Part shown: positions 1 through 12,000 of the stretch, one piece after another
Position numbering within the stretch: the stretch's first letter is position 1
Layout of the letters: each line of letters starts with the position of its first letter
NCBI GenBank assembly: GCA_001598975.1
Contig: BBXU01000665.1
Location: forward strand, 1-46,535
DNA length: 46,535 bases
Direction of reading: 5' to 3'
From: Parachlorella kessleri
Lineage: Eukaryota > Chlorophyta > Trebouxiophyceae > Chlorellales > Chlorellaceae
Made by a program: the position numbers and the translations under genes
The notes under the pieces: model-generated
What the model was told of the DNA's origin: nothing
What the model saw: the letters and a program-made list of their open reading frames with translations, nothing else
The model's database searches: none

Positions 1-410
1 GGTACGGGCGTACGGGGTAGGGGGGGGGGGCTGTACACTGTGGAGGTATTAACACAGGTTGAGGTAGGGCCCATCGCGGCATGGGACAATTGTTCGGAGG
101 TGCGGTAAGGGCCAAAGCAGGCAGGCTGGGGACTTAACGTGTGCTTCCACTGAAGCAGCTGCAGCTGGGTAGTGAGAGCCATGATGCGTGTGCTAACCAA
201 TGGAATCCAACCGCCAGGCGCCCTCAGTTGTGCGCAGGGCCCTTAAAGAGGAAGCCCCGGTTCAGGAACGCTGCTGGCTTGAGGGTGGCGCGCCGCTCGT
301 TGGGAGCAGCCAGCAGGCCAGTCTGTCCGCCATCCACGGAAGGCCCCCCCCTCCTTTAAGCACCGCTCACATCCACACCCACACGTGCGCACCCACCCAC
401 CCCCTCGCAG
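1..410 (+). other. CAND1: intron sequence of the CAND1-like gene (left edge)
   Basis: No coding exon was recognised here. The stretch ends in a pyrimidine-rich tract and an AG acceptor at 409-410, directly before the first recognisable CAND1 exon. It is therefore most simply the end of an intron whose upstream exon may lie outside the window. Frames open across it show no family resemblance. Confidence 0.6.
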
Positions 411-2205
411 GGTGGTTGACCTGGGCCCCTTCAAGCACACCATCGACGACGGGCTGGAGCTGCGCAAGGCGGCCTTCGAGGCGCTGGAGGTGCTGCTGGA
501 GCGGTGCGGGGACCGGCTGGACCCAGCAGCATTCATCCAACACCTCCAGGGGGGCCTCAAGGTGAGAGGGTGGGGGGGGGTAGGGGGGGGCTGTAAGCCC
601 GGCCCCACGGACGAGGTGGTGAGGCAACTTCTGTCAGGGAGATGGACCCTCAGCCCCAGTGAAGCAGGCTGGACTCCCTGCATCCAACCAAACCCTGCAG
701 CAGGGCTGCAATGGGGGGCCTGGGATTGCGCTGCATGGCAAGATCTCTGTGTGAGTCGGTCACGTGCAAGCCAGGCTCTAACACGTCACCACCACAGCCG
801 CGTGGCGGCTTGTGGTCGTGCAGAGCCTGCTTTGCCCGTCAATGTCTCTTACATTCCACCTGGGTCCCATGCGTGCGCCGTATCTTTGCGACGGATTAAG
901 ACCAGCCTGACCATGATGCGGCCTCTAGCTCCCAACCTTCACCAGCCCTAGCACCCTGCCCATTGCAAATACTCACCTGCCTGGCTGGTTGGCCTCGCCG
1001 CATCGCAGGACCAGTACGACGTGAAGATGCCTTGCCACCTGATGCTGTCCAAGCTGGCGAGCACCGCCCCCGGCCAGCTGGCAGCCGTGCTGGACCAGCT
1101 GGTGCAGCCGCTGAGCGCCACGCTGACGGCCAAGGTCAAGAGTGATGCAGGTAAGGGGGCTCTGCTGGGCACGGGTTGGGTGGGATCTTTTGACTGGCAG
1201 GTGGGGTTGGTTGAGCAGTAAGCTGGGTATATCGATGACTGCAGAAGCAATCACCACCTTTCATCTTGCGGCCACCAAGCAAAGCGAGGAAGCATCAATG
1301 ACCTGGGGAAAAATGGTGTGAAGGTTCCGCTTGATGTGGAGTCAGATGCCCTGGATAAAGTATGCTTTGACTGGTTACAGCTGGTGCAGTTGGGTGGGGC
1401 GTGAAGCGCACACGAGGATGCAGGCCATGAGAGACGTGCCAATTACATAATGGTCAACGCTTGTCCCCCAGGGCCGGCTTGTGAGGCATGCTTCATCAGC
1501 GTGCCTGCTGCAGGGTAGCAGGAGGTTCGTGCCACGGCAGTGATTTTACATTTGATACCTGCATTAAACCCCTTCGATCGCCTTCTTGTGGCTCTATCGA
1601 GCAAGGATTTGCCCATGCCTGGCTACTACTGATTGACAGCATCACTGACGGCCGGCCTTCCTTGCGCCCACCAACCGCTGCTGCAGTCAAGCAGGAGGTG
1701 GACCGCAACGAGGACATGCTGCGCAGCTGCCTGCGGGCCGTGGACTCGCTGTCGCGCATCCCCGCCGCCGCCTCCTCCCCCGCCTTCAAGCAGTTCATGG
1801 ACACGCTGGTGATGGGCCCCAACCTGCGGGTGAGTCTAGTCTAGTCTTACAGGCTTCCGCCACCCTTGCGGGTCAGTCACAACCTTGCCACACCTAGAAG
1901 TGCAAATCGTGCGGGTGAGCGAGACGCAGACACTATCGTGTGTCCTGGCTGGCCAGCAGAACGTGTAGTCCCCATTGCAGGGCTGGCCCTCTATGTGATG
2001 GCTCGCCTTGATGGGTGGGCTGCCGGGTTCACGTAGGGACTATGCCTGAGACTATGCCACGGTCTGCAACAGTTACTGGTGGGACAAGGAGTGGGGTGTG
2101 CACTGACAATAGAGGTACTGTCCTGCGTACGTACAGGAGCGGTACCTGAGCGTGAAGGAGGAGAGGAAGGAGGCGGAGGGTGGCGACAGCTCCGCGGCAT
2201 ACTAG
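411..2205 (+). CDS. CAND1: CAND1-like cullin-associated NEDD8-dissociated protein, C-terminal part (partial)
   Basis: CAND1 is the HEAT-repeat exchange factor that binds unneddylated cullin-RING ubiquitin ligases and swaps their substrate receptors. Four terminal exons are visible: 411-561, 1009-1150, 1687-1829 and 2137-2205, with GT-AG borders and compatible phases. They encode family hallmarks: DLGPFKHTIDDGLELRK, then YDVKMPCHLMLSKLA, then VKQEVDRNEDMLRS, and a short KE-rich tail ending at TAG 2203-2205. These match the extreme C-terminal HEAT repeats of plant and animal CAND1. The N-terminal roughly 1,000 residues expected for the family lie left of the window. The first exon starts in phase 2, so an upstream exon must supply two bases. 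The reading frame is intact in the visible part. Confidence 0.9.
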
Positions 2206-3085
2206 CGTCGCAGCCGTGCCGTCGACAGCGCTGGTCCCAGAGTGACTAGTAGTGTGAATACCATAGCACTGCCGCGGACCACCAAGTGTAGCTCCTGAGT
2301 TGGTACAGCTGGTCTGGCTGCAAGAGCTTCTCATGGGCATGGCAACTAGAGTATGGCCGCCATGTGGTCTGTTGACATAGGGTAGTCAGCGTAGGGCTGT
2401 TGTGTCTTTTCAAGCAAAGGGAGAAAGTTTGTGTTGGGATGCGTGTCGGCTCGGCATGCAGGAGTAGCCGTAACACACCTACCAAGGAGCAATTCGCAGC
2501 TGCGGATTAGTTATGAGTTGTAAAAACGCAAAGCCAGGGACATTGGAGGGGTGCACGAGGCGCCTGTGCAGATGTAATGAGTTAACTTGGCAAAACAGGA
2601 CCGGACCCATGACATTTAATAGGCAGCCTTGTCGCTGCCGTGGCGGCGTAATGTGCACCAGAGTCGTCCTTGACAGTGCTGTGGCTCTGTACCATGTACA
2701 ACAGCCCATCAAGATATTGCTATCGTCAGCAGGGTTTGAGACTGTCCAGTGCATCAACGGTAGTTATCTTCTTGCTCCCTTGGTGGTTAGCGACACCAGG
2801 CTCTTGCGGGTGTTCGCACTCTCAACGCCTGCGCCTGCAGCTCATGCCCCTTAAAGTGGCGCCGCAGGCCCAGCATTTCATGGGACCCAAGGATCAAGTA
2901 GAGAACAGGCACTGGTGGCACGATTGTGTGCACGTTGAGCTATTTCTAATGGTGCCACGACCCCTGCCTTTTCTAATCTTGCATGGTCCCAGCTAGCTAG
3001 CGTATTGTCGGGTATTGCGGCAACAACTATGAGTTAGTATCTGTGACAATTGAGATATAGTCGATAGAGGAGTGTGCACGGGGGC
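2206..3085. other. 3' UTR / intergenic between CAND1 and the TFIIIC-like gene
   Basis: About 880 bases without a convincing gene. It should hold the CAND1 3' UTR (candidate TGTAA signal at 2519-2523) and, towards 3085, the promoter and 5' leader of the next gene, which is on the same strand. The open frames at 2479-2996 on either strand lack recognisable domains. Confidence 0.6.
2519..2523 (+). terminator. candidate TGTAA polyadenylation signal of CAND1
   Basis: TGTAA is the usual poly(A) signal of green algae. This one lies 314 bases after the CAND1 stop, a plausible algal 3' UTR length. The motif is short, so chance occurrence is possible. Confidence 0.4.
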
Positions 3086-6000
3086 ATGGGGAAGTTCGTG
3101 GATTCGCAGGGCCTCTACATTGCGCCCAGGGTGCCCAACTCGGTGCAGTGGTCTGAGGAGGGCCTCCTGGCTGTGGCAGCTGGCAACGCCATCACGCTGC
3201 TGCACCCAGGCCGGCTGGATGGTCCTCGCGCCTTTGCGGGCGTCACCAGCCCCATGGACACCGCAGCCTTGGACGCAGCCGGCATCCCTGAGGACCACAG
3301 CGACGTGCACCTACAGCTGGCCAACCTTCGAAAGCTGGCTTTCACCAGGAGCTACCACCTGGTGATAGCGGACCAGGGCACCCGAAGCCTGGCATGGTCT
3401 CCCCTGGGTGCCACGCCGCACGGCGGCTGCCAGCTGGCTGTGGTAACCCAGGATCACAAGGTGTGCATGGCTTGCCGCGCCCCACCGCCCTCGGAACGGC
3501 GAGGTTCCGGTTACAGTTCTTGCACTTGCCTTTAGTTGGGCCCTATGCAGCGCCACCTGCCCACTTGATGAAGTTAAAAGAGCAGTACGACTGAATCGCA
3601 CGGCTTGTAAGCATGCGGTAACGCCGTGGCCGCTGCAGGTGCTGGTGTATGGACCGCCCTCAGGGCTGAGGAGCGAGTGGGGCGTGGTGGCCAACTTGTC
3701 AGATCAGCTGCTGTCACACCTGACTCACACACGCTGGGAGGTACGGGAGAGCAGGGCTGTGATCCAGGGCTCCCTGCCACCGCTCGTTATAGCAGGTGTG
3801 CAAGGCAAGTCAGCTGGGCTTCTGGAAAAAGCACTGCTGACAGAGTGGAAACTGCTGCAGCCCTTGAGTCGGAGTCCCTAACCCACCAGCTTCCTGAGGA
3901 GTAGTGTGTGTAGAACCCCCCGGCATGGGCTGCTTGTTAGCGCAGGGCATCGCCCCTCCAGCAGGCGCTGGAGCCTCAGCGGATGAAGACGCGGGTAGAT
4001 CAGGCGCAGCGGCACCAGGGGAGGGTGGCTGCGACGCCCCGCTGCGCCTTCGAGGCGGGGGTCGCACCAAGGCGCCAGCGCAGAAGCGCAAGCGCCAGGC
4101 TGACGAGCCTGTGCCACAGGAAACCCCTTCAGATGGCGGTGCTGGTGCTGCCGCTGCAGAGGCTGTGAAGGTCGGGCAGGTAGTGGAGGTATGTGTGGCA
4201 CTGGGGCGCTGTATGCAGTGGGGGGAGGGGGTGGGGGTGTTGACAAGCATCACGTGCGGTGGACAAATGATCTACCTTCAAGGCTCTTCACTACCTTCGT
4301 GAAGTGACGGCAGCCTTTTGATTAAGGCACGGTTTGAGAAAATGGCGACAATCACATAGCGCCAACCACCTTTCCAAGTCACCTGCCAGACCACGACTCC
4401 CGTTTGTGAGATTCACCGGCGCTCCCCCCCTCAACCTCCCCCACAGGTCTGCAACGATGAGGACGGCCTGCGCGGCTGCTGGTTCCCTGGGGTGGTCCGC
4501 CAGGTGCATCACGGCCATGCTTTGGTAGCCTATGATGAGCTGTCAGCCAGCGAGGACGGCGAGGGCCGGCTGCAGGAGTGGTTTGGGGTGCCGGGGGTGG
4601 AGAGGCAGCCCCTTGGGGAGCTCGCGGGGGGGTTCCAGGTCTGCGACGGACCGGGGTATGTGCTGCGCCCGTCGCCGCCGCAGGAGGTGAGGGAGGAACA
4701 TGAGGAGGGAAGGGAGGGAGAGTCTGTGGGCATGCTTGTGGCAGATTGTAGATGGCCAGAATTTACAGACTGTGAGGCGAGCGTGGGTGGTGTCAAGCTG
4801 CGTCAGGGACTGCCCTTGGGCACCTGCGTTTGCCTAGGAGCGAGGTGGGGCCGGCCGACCAGGCCGTAGAAAGGGCTGCCGAGTACTTGTGAGTGGGTTG
4901 GGTGCTATTCAGTGGGGGTGGCAGGTGCCTCCATCAAGTGGCTGCCTACCAGCGCCATGTGCGCTCCTCCAGGCATGTCTGGGGGTCGTCAGGGTGGGCG
5001 GCATCCTCTGCTCATGATGTCAAGTCTGACAGCGTGCAGGCAGGGCCTGGCAGCCTAGCGTAGGTTAGTCGATGGCATCATGGAAGGCCTGTGCTTGTGC
5101 CATGTGAGTTGAGGGTGGCTGCAGGTGGCCCAGGCGGGGCAGGCCAGGCAGGCAGGAGAGCCGGTGGAGTGCCTAGTAAATGGCGGCTGGTGGGAGGACA
5201 GCCGCGTGGTGGAGGTCGTGAAAGGCGGCACCGAGGTGAGCCCATCAGAGGCTTCCTTTTCTCCCTTCCAGAAGCAGACGACAACTCACTGCTTGTGAGC
5301 AGCCGGGGCACACGCATGCCTTCACGATGAGGGACACTCACTGTGTAAGGGCATGGTCTCGCTGCAATGACATGCTAGGGCACTTGCAGTTACATGTAGT
5401 ACCTAGGATGTGGGGTGGCCAGCCCCTGTCTGCTGCCGGCAATCCCGCCAAACCAACCTACGCCCCAGGCCCCTAACTTTTACTGACCGTAGGCGAAAAC
5501 CTTGGCAACTCCCTTAATTTGCAGGTGGTGTGCCTGGTGCATGGAGAGCAGCATCCCCTCCCCTTGGCCAATGTTCGCAACAGGCTCGCCTTTGCTGGCG
5601 ACGTCTGGTCTGTGAGGGAACAGGATGAGACAACACCCCCTCCACCCAAGGTGGCAAGGAAGGGGCGACTTTCCTCCGGCGCCCCAGGGCAAAAGGCTGC
5701 TGGCAAGCAGCGGAATGGGCAGCAGCAGCAGCAGAAGAAGAAGAAGAATAAGGAGGCAGCAGCTACTGCTGACCAGGCGCCAGGCACCGGCGAGGCGGGG
5801 CCAGGGCCCCCGGCAGATGGTGCCGCGGCGACACCCTGTGCAGCAACAGCGGCAGCAGAAGCAGGAGCAGGGTCATGTGGGGGTGACGAAGGGGCACCCT
5901 CCACGGCCGCTGCCGCCAAGCCGACCACGAGCAAGAAGAAAGCCGCCGGCGCTGGCGGCGGCAGCACTGCCAGAAAGAAGGGCGGCAAAGCGGCAGCAGC

Positions 6001-9000
6001 AGCAGCAGCCATAGCAGCAGCAGCAGAGAGCCCAGGCCTTGGAGCAGGTGCCCCAGGTGCCGCTGGTAGCAGCAAGGTGGGAGAGGCGGAGGGGTATCAA
6101 GTGCCGGAGGGGCTGTCGCCGGCAGACCTGCCGACTGTGAGCCTGGGAGGCGGCCCCGGCAGCGCCAAGGCCTCGCTGCTGCATGCGGCGGCACGACGCT
6201 TTCTGCTGCTGCGCCAGGAGGTGCGTGTGTGTGCTGGCTTTTGTTATGGTAGCTTCAGCAAGTGGGTATTATGTGCCCCTACTGCCAAGATTGAATGGGG
6301 TTGGAGTGGGTCAGGTGCCAGCCTTTGGGCAGGTGGCGTCCTCACCTTGTGGTCCCTGCTCATTGCGCTGTGCTGTCTGAATACACTCGGCAATCCCAAG
6401 AGATCTCAGCTAGGAATAGTGATGGCTGCTTCGAGGTCCCTGGCATGGGTTCGCAGTAGCTCCTGCTGCCCTGTATTGATGTTGTGCAGATGGTGGGCTT
6501 TTCTGCAGCGCTGCTGACGTGCCCTTCCAGCACCTGTCAGCAGCTGATGCCAGCTCGTATCCACGAGAGTGTATTGCCGCCCTGCCACGCCCTGCTGTGC
6601 TGTGCAGCTGCTCGGAGTAACCGCCTTTGGTGCAAGGGCCCTATTCCACTACCACCATACACAGATACCTCCTCTTTGACCACCTCATGTGCTGCGCTGT
6701 GCCGTGCTGTGCTCCGCAGCTCCCACAGGATGAGTGCCCCTCCTACGACGAGCCCAACCAGCACCTCAAGGCGGGCGACACCGCCCTGCTGGACCGAGTG
6801 CTGGCGGAGTTCACCGCCGTGTTTGGGCAACAGCAGCTGGCAGGGTGCAAGCTGGGCGGCAAGGCGTTCAACACGGAGCTGCGGCGCACGCTGCGCATGG
6901 TGTGGGACCGCTGCAGGTGAGTGGGCGTGGGAGGGGCCAGAGTACTGCTGAGGGCTGGCTGCTGCGGTCGGCTTGCACAGGTGAGCCCGCCGTAGGCACA
7001 CTTCCCAGCGGTGACAGTGCCAGCGGTGGTGACGCAGATCGTGGCTTGGCTTCTTGGTGCTGCTGCTCCAAGCCCCGACATGATGTTTCGCACATGTCTC
7101 GGTTGGTTGGTACGCAGGCTAACCATGCATGTTCTGTGGCTGCCATCCTTGATTTATAAACCGGGGACGCAGGGCTGGCAGCTGCCTGGCCACAACATAT
7201 GCCATGCACATGTACTGCACGTGTGCGGTAACACGTGTACCGCTGGTGGTTGCCCACCAAGCGCAGGAATGAGGTCAAGCGGGGCTTCCAGCTGGCACCA
7301 CTGCCCGCAGAGCAGCAGGCTGCTGACACAGCACACCCAGCAGGCGCCGGTGCCACCCCTGCCCCCTCAGCAGCAACAGGCGGAACCGCTGGGACCGTAT
7401 CCCCGGCAACGGCGGCAGCAGCAGGAGCCGCAGCCGACGGCAGCGGCCCCGCACTGGAGCCTTATGAAGTGCCGGAGGGTGGGGTGAAGCCGGAGGAGTT
7501 GCCGCCAGTGGATGCTGAGCCCGCTGCCAAGGCACGGCCCAGCCTCCTGGCTGCTGCGGTGCAACGCTTCCTGGAGTTGCGCAGCCAGGTGCGTTCTTGA
7601 GACAGGGGGCATATCTTATTGAGCCCACATGTCTGCTTCATATGTTGACGGTGGGTGGGTGCATGGCTGTGGGGCTCAATGGCATGCGATTACTTGCCTG
7701 GTCCCTCCTGCTGCTGCTTGAGCCCAAATATCTAGCCCCACATTGGAGCTCCCCCAAACGGGTGGCAGCTCACACACATCCCTATACCCCGTCAGACAGT
7801 GGGGCCCATGCTTATGCATTACTGCCCACCCTTGCTGCAGTACCCGCCCGAGGAGCTGCCCCGCTACAGCCGCAAGAGCGAGCACCTGCGCGACCGTGAC
7901 GTGTGGCTGGTGGAGCGCGTCACGGCAGAGTTCTTCTCGGCGTACTCGCAGCTGCTGGGCACCCTGGGTGACGACCGGCGCAAGTTCCAGATCACCTGGA
8001 CCTCCAAGTGAGAGCTGCCAGGCTGGCGGTGGGGATGGGAGGAGGGCGCTGGGTGGGGTGGCAGGTGGGCTTGCGGTGTTGTGGGCAGGCGGACATGGAG
8101 GGGGGAGAGGCCCCCAGGCATGGGGCCATGGCGCCTAGTATTGGTTCAGGTCAGGGTACCCAATATCCAGCTGCGACTTTGTGGTCTGCTGTACTTATGC
8201 GTGGGGTTGCTATGTGAGTGTCATTCGCTGCCCGGTTGGCCGGGGGCCTGCGCCATTATTGGTTGGGGAGTAGAAGTCGTTAGAGGTTCGCCACTCGCTG
8301 GCTGTCTCCCTGGTGTGACTGTTGGGATGTCACATGCGAGCAGGGCGGTGTGCTGAACTGTGCCATGGGGCAACCATGCGCAGACCTATGCACCCGCTGG
8401 CAGTCAAGTGGGTGAATGGCGCAACTGTGCATTCCATCCAGCGGAGTTCACTGCCCCTTGCCATGCAGGTTGCGCAGCAAATGGGACCGCGTGACTAACT
8501 CGGTCGTTGAGGACAAGGCACCGGCCACGGAAGGGAAGCGGCAGGCGGGAGGGAAAGGTATGGGTGAGAGTGGCAGGCAGGCAGACTGCCTAGCTTGCAC
8601 CACCTCCATACTGCAGGCTGCATAGACCCAAACTGCAGTAGTGCTATGAGGAGTCTCCTTCCGCGCACCAGGCATTTCCCACTGTTATCACCAGTATGCC
8701 CCTCCTTATGGCAGGTTTGATACATACAGCACGCGATGCAGCCGGGGAGGGCCCTCAGCGCTCGGTTTTGCGTGCTTGTGTGGCCGGGTCGGCACGCATG
8801 CTAGCCCTCCTTGAGGGCACCACACAGGCCGGCCAGCCAGCCAGCCAAGTGGCCCGCCAGGAGTGATGTGGGCGTGCTGTTAGTCCCTTGCCAGGTGGTT
8901 CCAGCGCCGCGGGGCCCTCAAGCGCTCGGCGGGGCGTGAAGGTGAAGCCTATCGGGACGCATGACGAGGAGGGGCAAGACGGGGAGGTGAGCTGGTGATG

Positions 9001-12000
9001 GCGAGGGCCCCTGATGCTAGCAGATAGCCGAGGTTGACTCATCTGGGCCCCTGCAGTGGGGTGGGCAAGCGAGCTGCTCACCCATGCGGGTCGTCGGGCC
9101 TGTGTGACTGCCTTTGGGTTGATAGAGGCGGGGCTCGGTCCCTTGCATGGAGCCCTGCTGGAATAGCCCACTATAACACGGCATGGGGGCTGATACTGTC
9201 CATAGTGTACATCGCCGTACTGGGCTCACAAGCCGCCCATCGGTGATGTTCCCTTATTGCGCTCGCATGCAGGCGGGTCCGGGGGGGAGGTCCTCGACAG
9301 CAGTGAAGACCCTGGTGCTGATGGACCCCAGCTCTACTTTGCCCAGCCCAGCGTATCAGATGCGCCTGTTTGCGCCGGCTGCGCTGTGCATGGCGTGGTC
9401 CCCGCGGTGCCAGGCTGGCAGCGCGGGTCAGCAGCTGTGGAGCCTCCTGGCCGTAGGCAGCAAGTCGGGTGGGTGGGGGCAGTGGCGTTGGCGGGGCGGC
9501 TGGGGGGCGTAGGCAGAAAGGGCCTGCTGAGTGGCAATGCATTGTCCACTAACCCTGCATAGCAAGGTAGGGTTGCTGACATGGACACCTTGATGCGCGC
9601 TAAGCACTGGTGGGGCCCCTCAGGCCTAGGAAAGGGTTCTCAAGGCGAGGCTGGAGGTTATAGTTGATCACTAACCTTAATACTGCCAAACACATGAGCA
9701 ACAACTGCAGCGTGCTGGGCGTCAGTGGCTACAGGTGCGCGCGCTACAAGGCAACTGTAGGGTAAGAGCTTCATGGCCTAGTATGGACCGATGCGGAGGG
9801 GCTGGCAGGCTATAAAGGGCGCATGCTGCGTGTGCTGTGCAGGCCATGTCTGGCTCTGGCGCCACACTCCCTCGCAGCCCGGCCTGCCCCGCAGCAGCCA
9901 GCCATTTGGGCTGGTGGGGTGCCTGAGGGGGCTCCTGTCCTGGGTCACAGCCCTGTCATGGGTCCGACTACCCGGGCCGCAGGGCGGCTGCTTGTGCCTG
10001 GCAGTGGGGACTGCTGATGGCGGGGTGTCGCTGTGGGGAGCCTCAGTGGCATCCCTGGCTGCACTGGCGCCGCTGCCTGGGGCAGGCCCATCTGGGGAGG
10101 CTGGTAGGGGGCAAGGGCCACTGTCGCCGGCACAGCGGCCCCAGCAGGGACAGCAGCAGCAGCAGCAGCAGGAGGAGGGGCAGCAGGACCTGGCAAGAGG
10201 TGAAGGCGGGGCCGGCGTAGAGGCACAGCAGGCGAAGGAGCAACAGCGTGCAGAGCAGGCGCCCTGGCTGGGGCAGTACTCTGCGCTGGAGCGCTGGGGC
10301 GTGCTGTGTGCCCCTGACCTGCACGCTGTGACCACGCTCGCCGCTTGCCTAGCGCCGTTGGGAGGGGGCGCTTTCTGTATCATGGTGGCAGCTGGGAAAG
10401 CCTCTGGTGCTGTAGCTGTCTGGCAGAGCGGGAACTTGCAATCTCCACAGGGGCCTCTAACGCAGGCTGAAGCTGGAGCGGCTGACAATGGTGCAGCGGG
10501 CATAGCGGCAGCGGCAGCAGCGCATTACAAAGCAGCAGTGCAGGCCGGCTGCCGGGCCAGGGGTGCGTTCACCACAGCCAGTCTCCATGTGCCCCACTGC
10601 ATTACAGGGCTGGCCTGGGCCCCGGTGCCTGCCCCACCGTTGGAGAGCAGCCTTGCTCCACCCCCTGCAGCAGCACAACAGGCAGTTGCGAACGGGCATA
10701 CCCCACTTGGCACATCCACGCCAGCAGCAGCGCCGCTGCCCCTGCTGTGCTCCTGCTCCCGCGACGGCAGCATTAGGTGCTGGCAGCCGACCGTGCAGCC
10801 AGCTGGCCCAGCAGGCCCAGCATGCACGCCAAGCGGCAGCGGTGCGCCCCTGGGGGGCGGTGACGGCGCAGCAGAGGTACTAACCCTTCGTGAGCTGCCC
10901 CAGCCCCAGCCCTGCGCCCGTCGGAAGAAAAGCGAGGCGGGGCATGGCGTGTACGGCCTGGCTAGTTCCCCCAATGGCCTTTTTGTTGCCTCGGTGTCCC
11001 CCGCCAAGAAGCCCTCCACCGAGTTCATCAAGTGAGTAGGGGTGTTAGTCACCGGGTAGGACGCCCTCATCTCCGTGAGTTGACAAGGTGGCGCCGCCGT
11101 AGCTTCTTCAGTGTGCAGGCCTGACGAGTCTGGGTGCAGGTGTCATTTTCCTTTGTGCAGATGATCATGCAGAGCCGGGCTCCTCCCTCACTGGGGGGGG
11201 GGGGTGAGCCCTGCTGGCTGCCATTTGGTCTCTACCATGCGCGACTGATGCGGGCTGCACTGTCGCCTTGCGCAGGCCAGGAGGGTGACTAGTGCTAGTG
11301 CTGCACCCTCCCCTACGCAGGCAGGTCATGACATACCAGAAGCTGGTGCAGGGCTACGTGCACATAGACAGGCTCTGGGGGACTGGCGCAGCACTCCCAG
11401 CGGGCACGACAGCCGCAGCGTGCGCGACACGCCTTGCTGACCAAGCCGCCGCGTGCACAGGCCCGGTCAGGCCCTCTGAAGGGGGCTGGTTGAAGGCGCC
11501 GGGGAGCTTGTCAGCAAGCACAGCAGCATCAGCCGCGGCAGGCAGCTCGGGGACCCTGTGGGACCTGGCACAGCTGCTGGCATTGCCACGGTGGCACGAA
11601 CCGCAGCAGGGCTCGGCAGGCACAGCAGTGCCAGCAGGCGCCAGTGGACCCGGCGCTGCTGCTGCTGCTGCTGCTGCTGCAGCAGGGATGTCAAGCTCCA
11701 GGCCGCCCTCTGCTCTGGGGAGCACTGCATTGGCTATGCCCGCAGCAGCTGCAATGCCATCTGGCCTTGCCAGCCACGTCGTGGCAGAGCTGGAAGCGCC
11801 TTTCCTGTCACTGCTGGCAGGTGCCGCTGGAGGCGCTAGTGTGCTGTGCACCGCCCCGGAGCCCTCCTGGGCCGCCCTGAGGCTGGCCACTGCATTGCGG
11901 CATGTGCTGCGCCCCGGCACCGCTCCGGCACCAGCGGATGTGCGGGCACCCGCTGCCGCCTCGGCCCCACAGCAGCACCAGCAGCAGCCTCGGCAGCCGG

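Noticed and set aside
5473..6075. 200-codon minus-strand open frame
   Set aside because: Antisense to the Lys/Gln/Ala-rich linker of the TFIIIC-like gene. Its long hydrophobic-looking runs are the complement of GCA/CAG repeats.
7011..7487. 158-codon plus-strand frame
   Set aside because: Runs from an intron into exon 8 of the TFIIIC-like gene in the wrong frame; the phase-consistent frame is the one encoding RNEVKRGFQL.
9778..10503. 241-codon minus-strand open frame
   Set aside because: Shadow of the WD40-containing exon 9843-11031; low-complexity composition.
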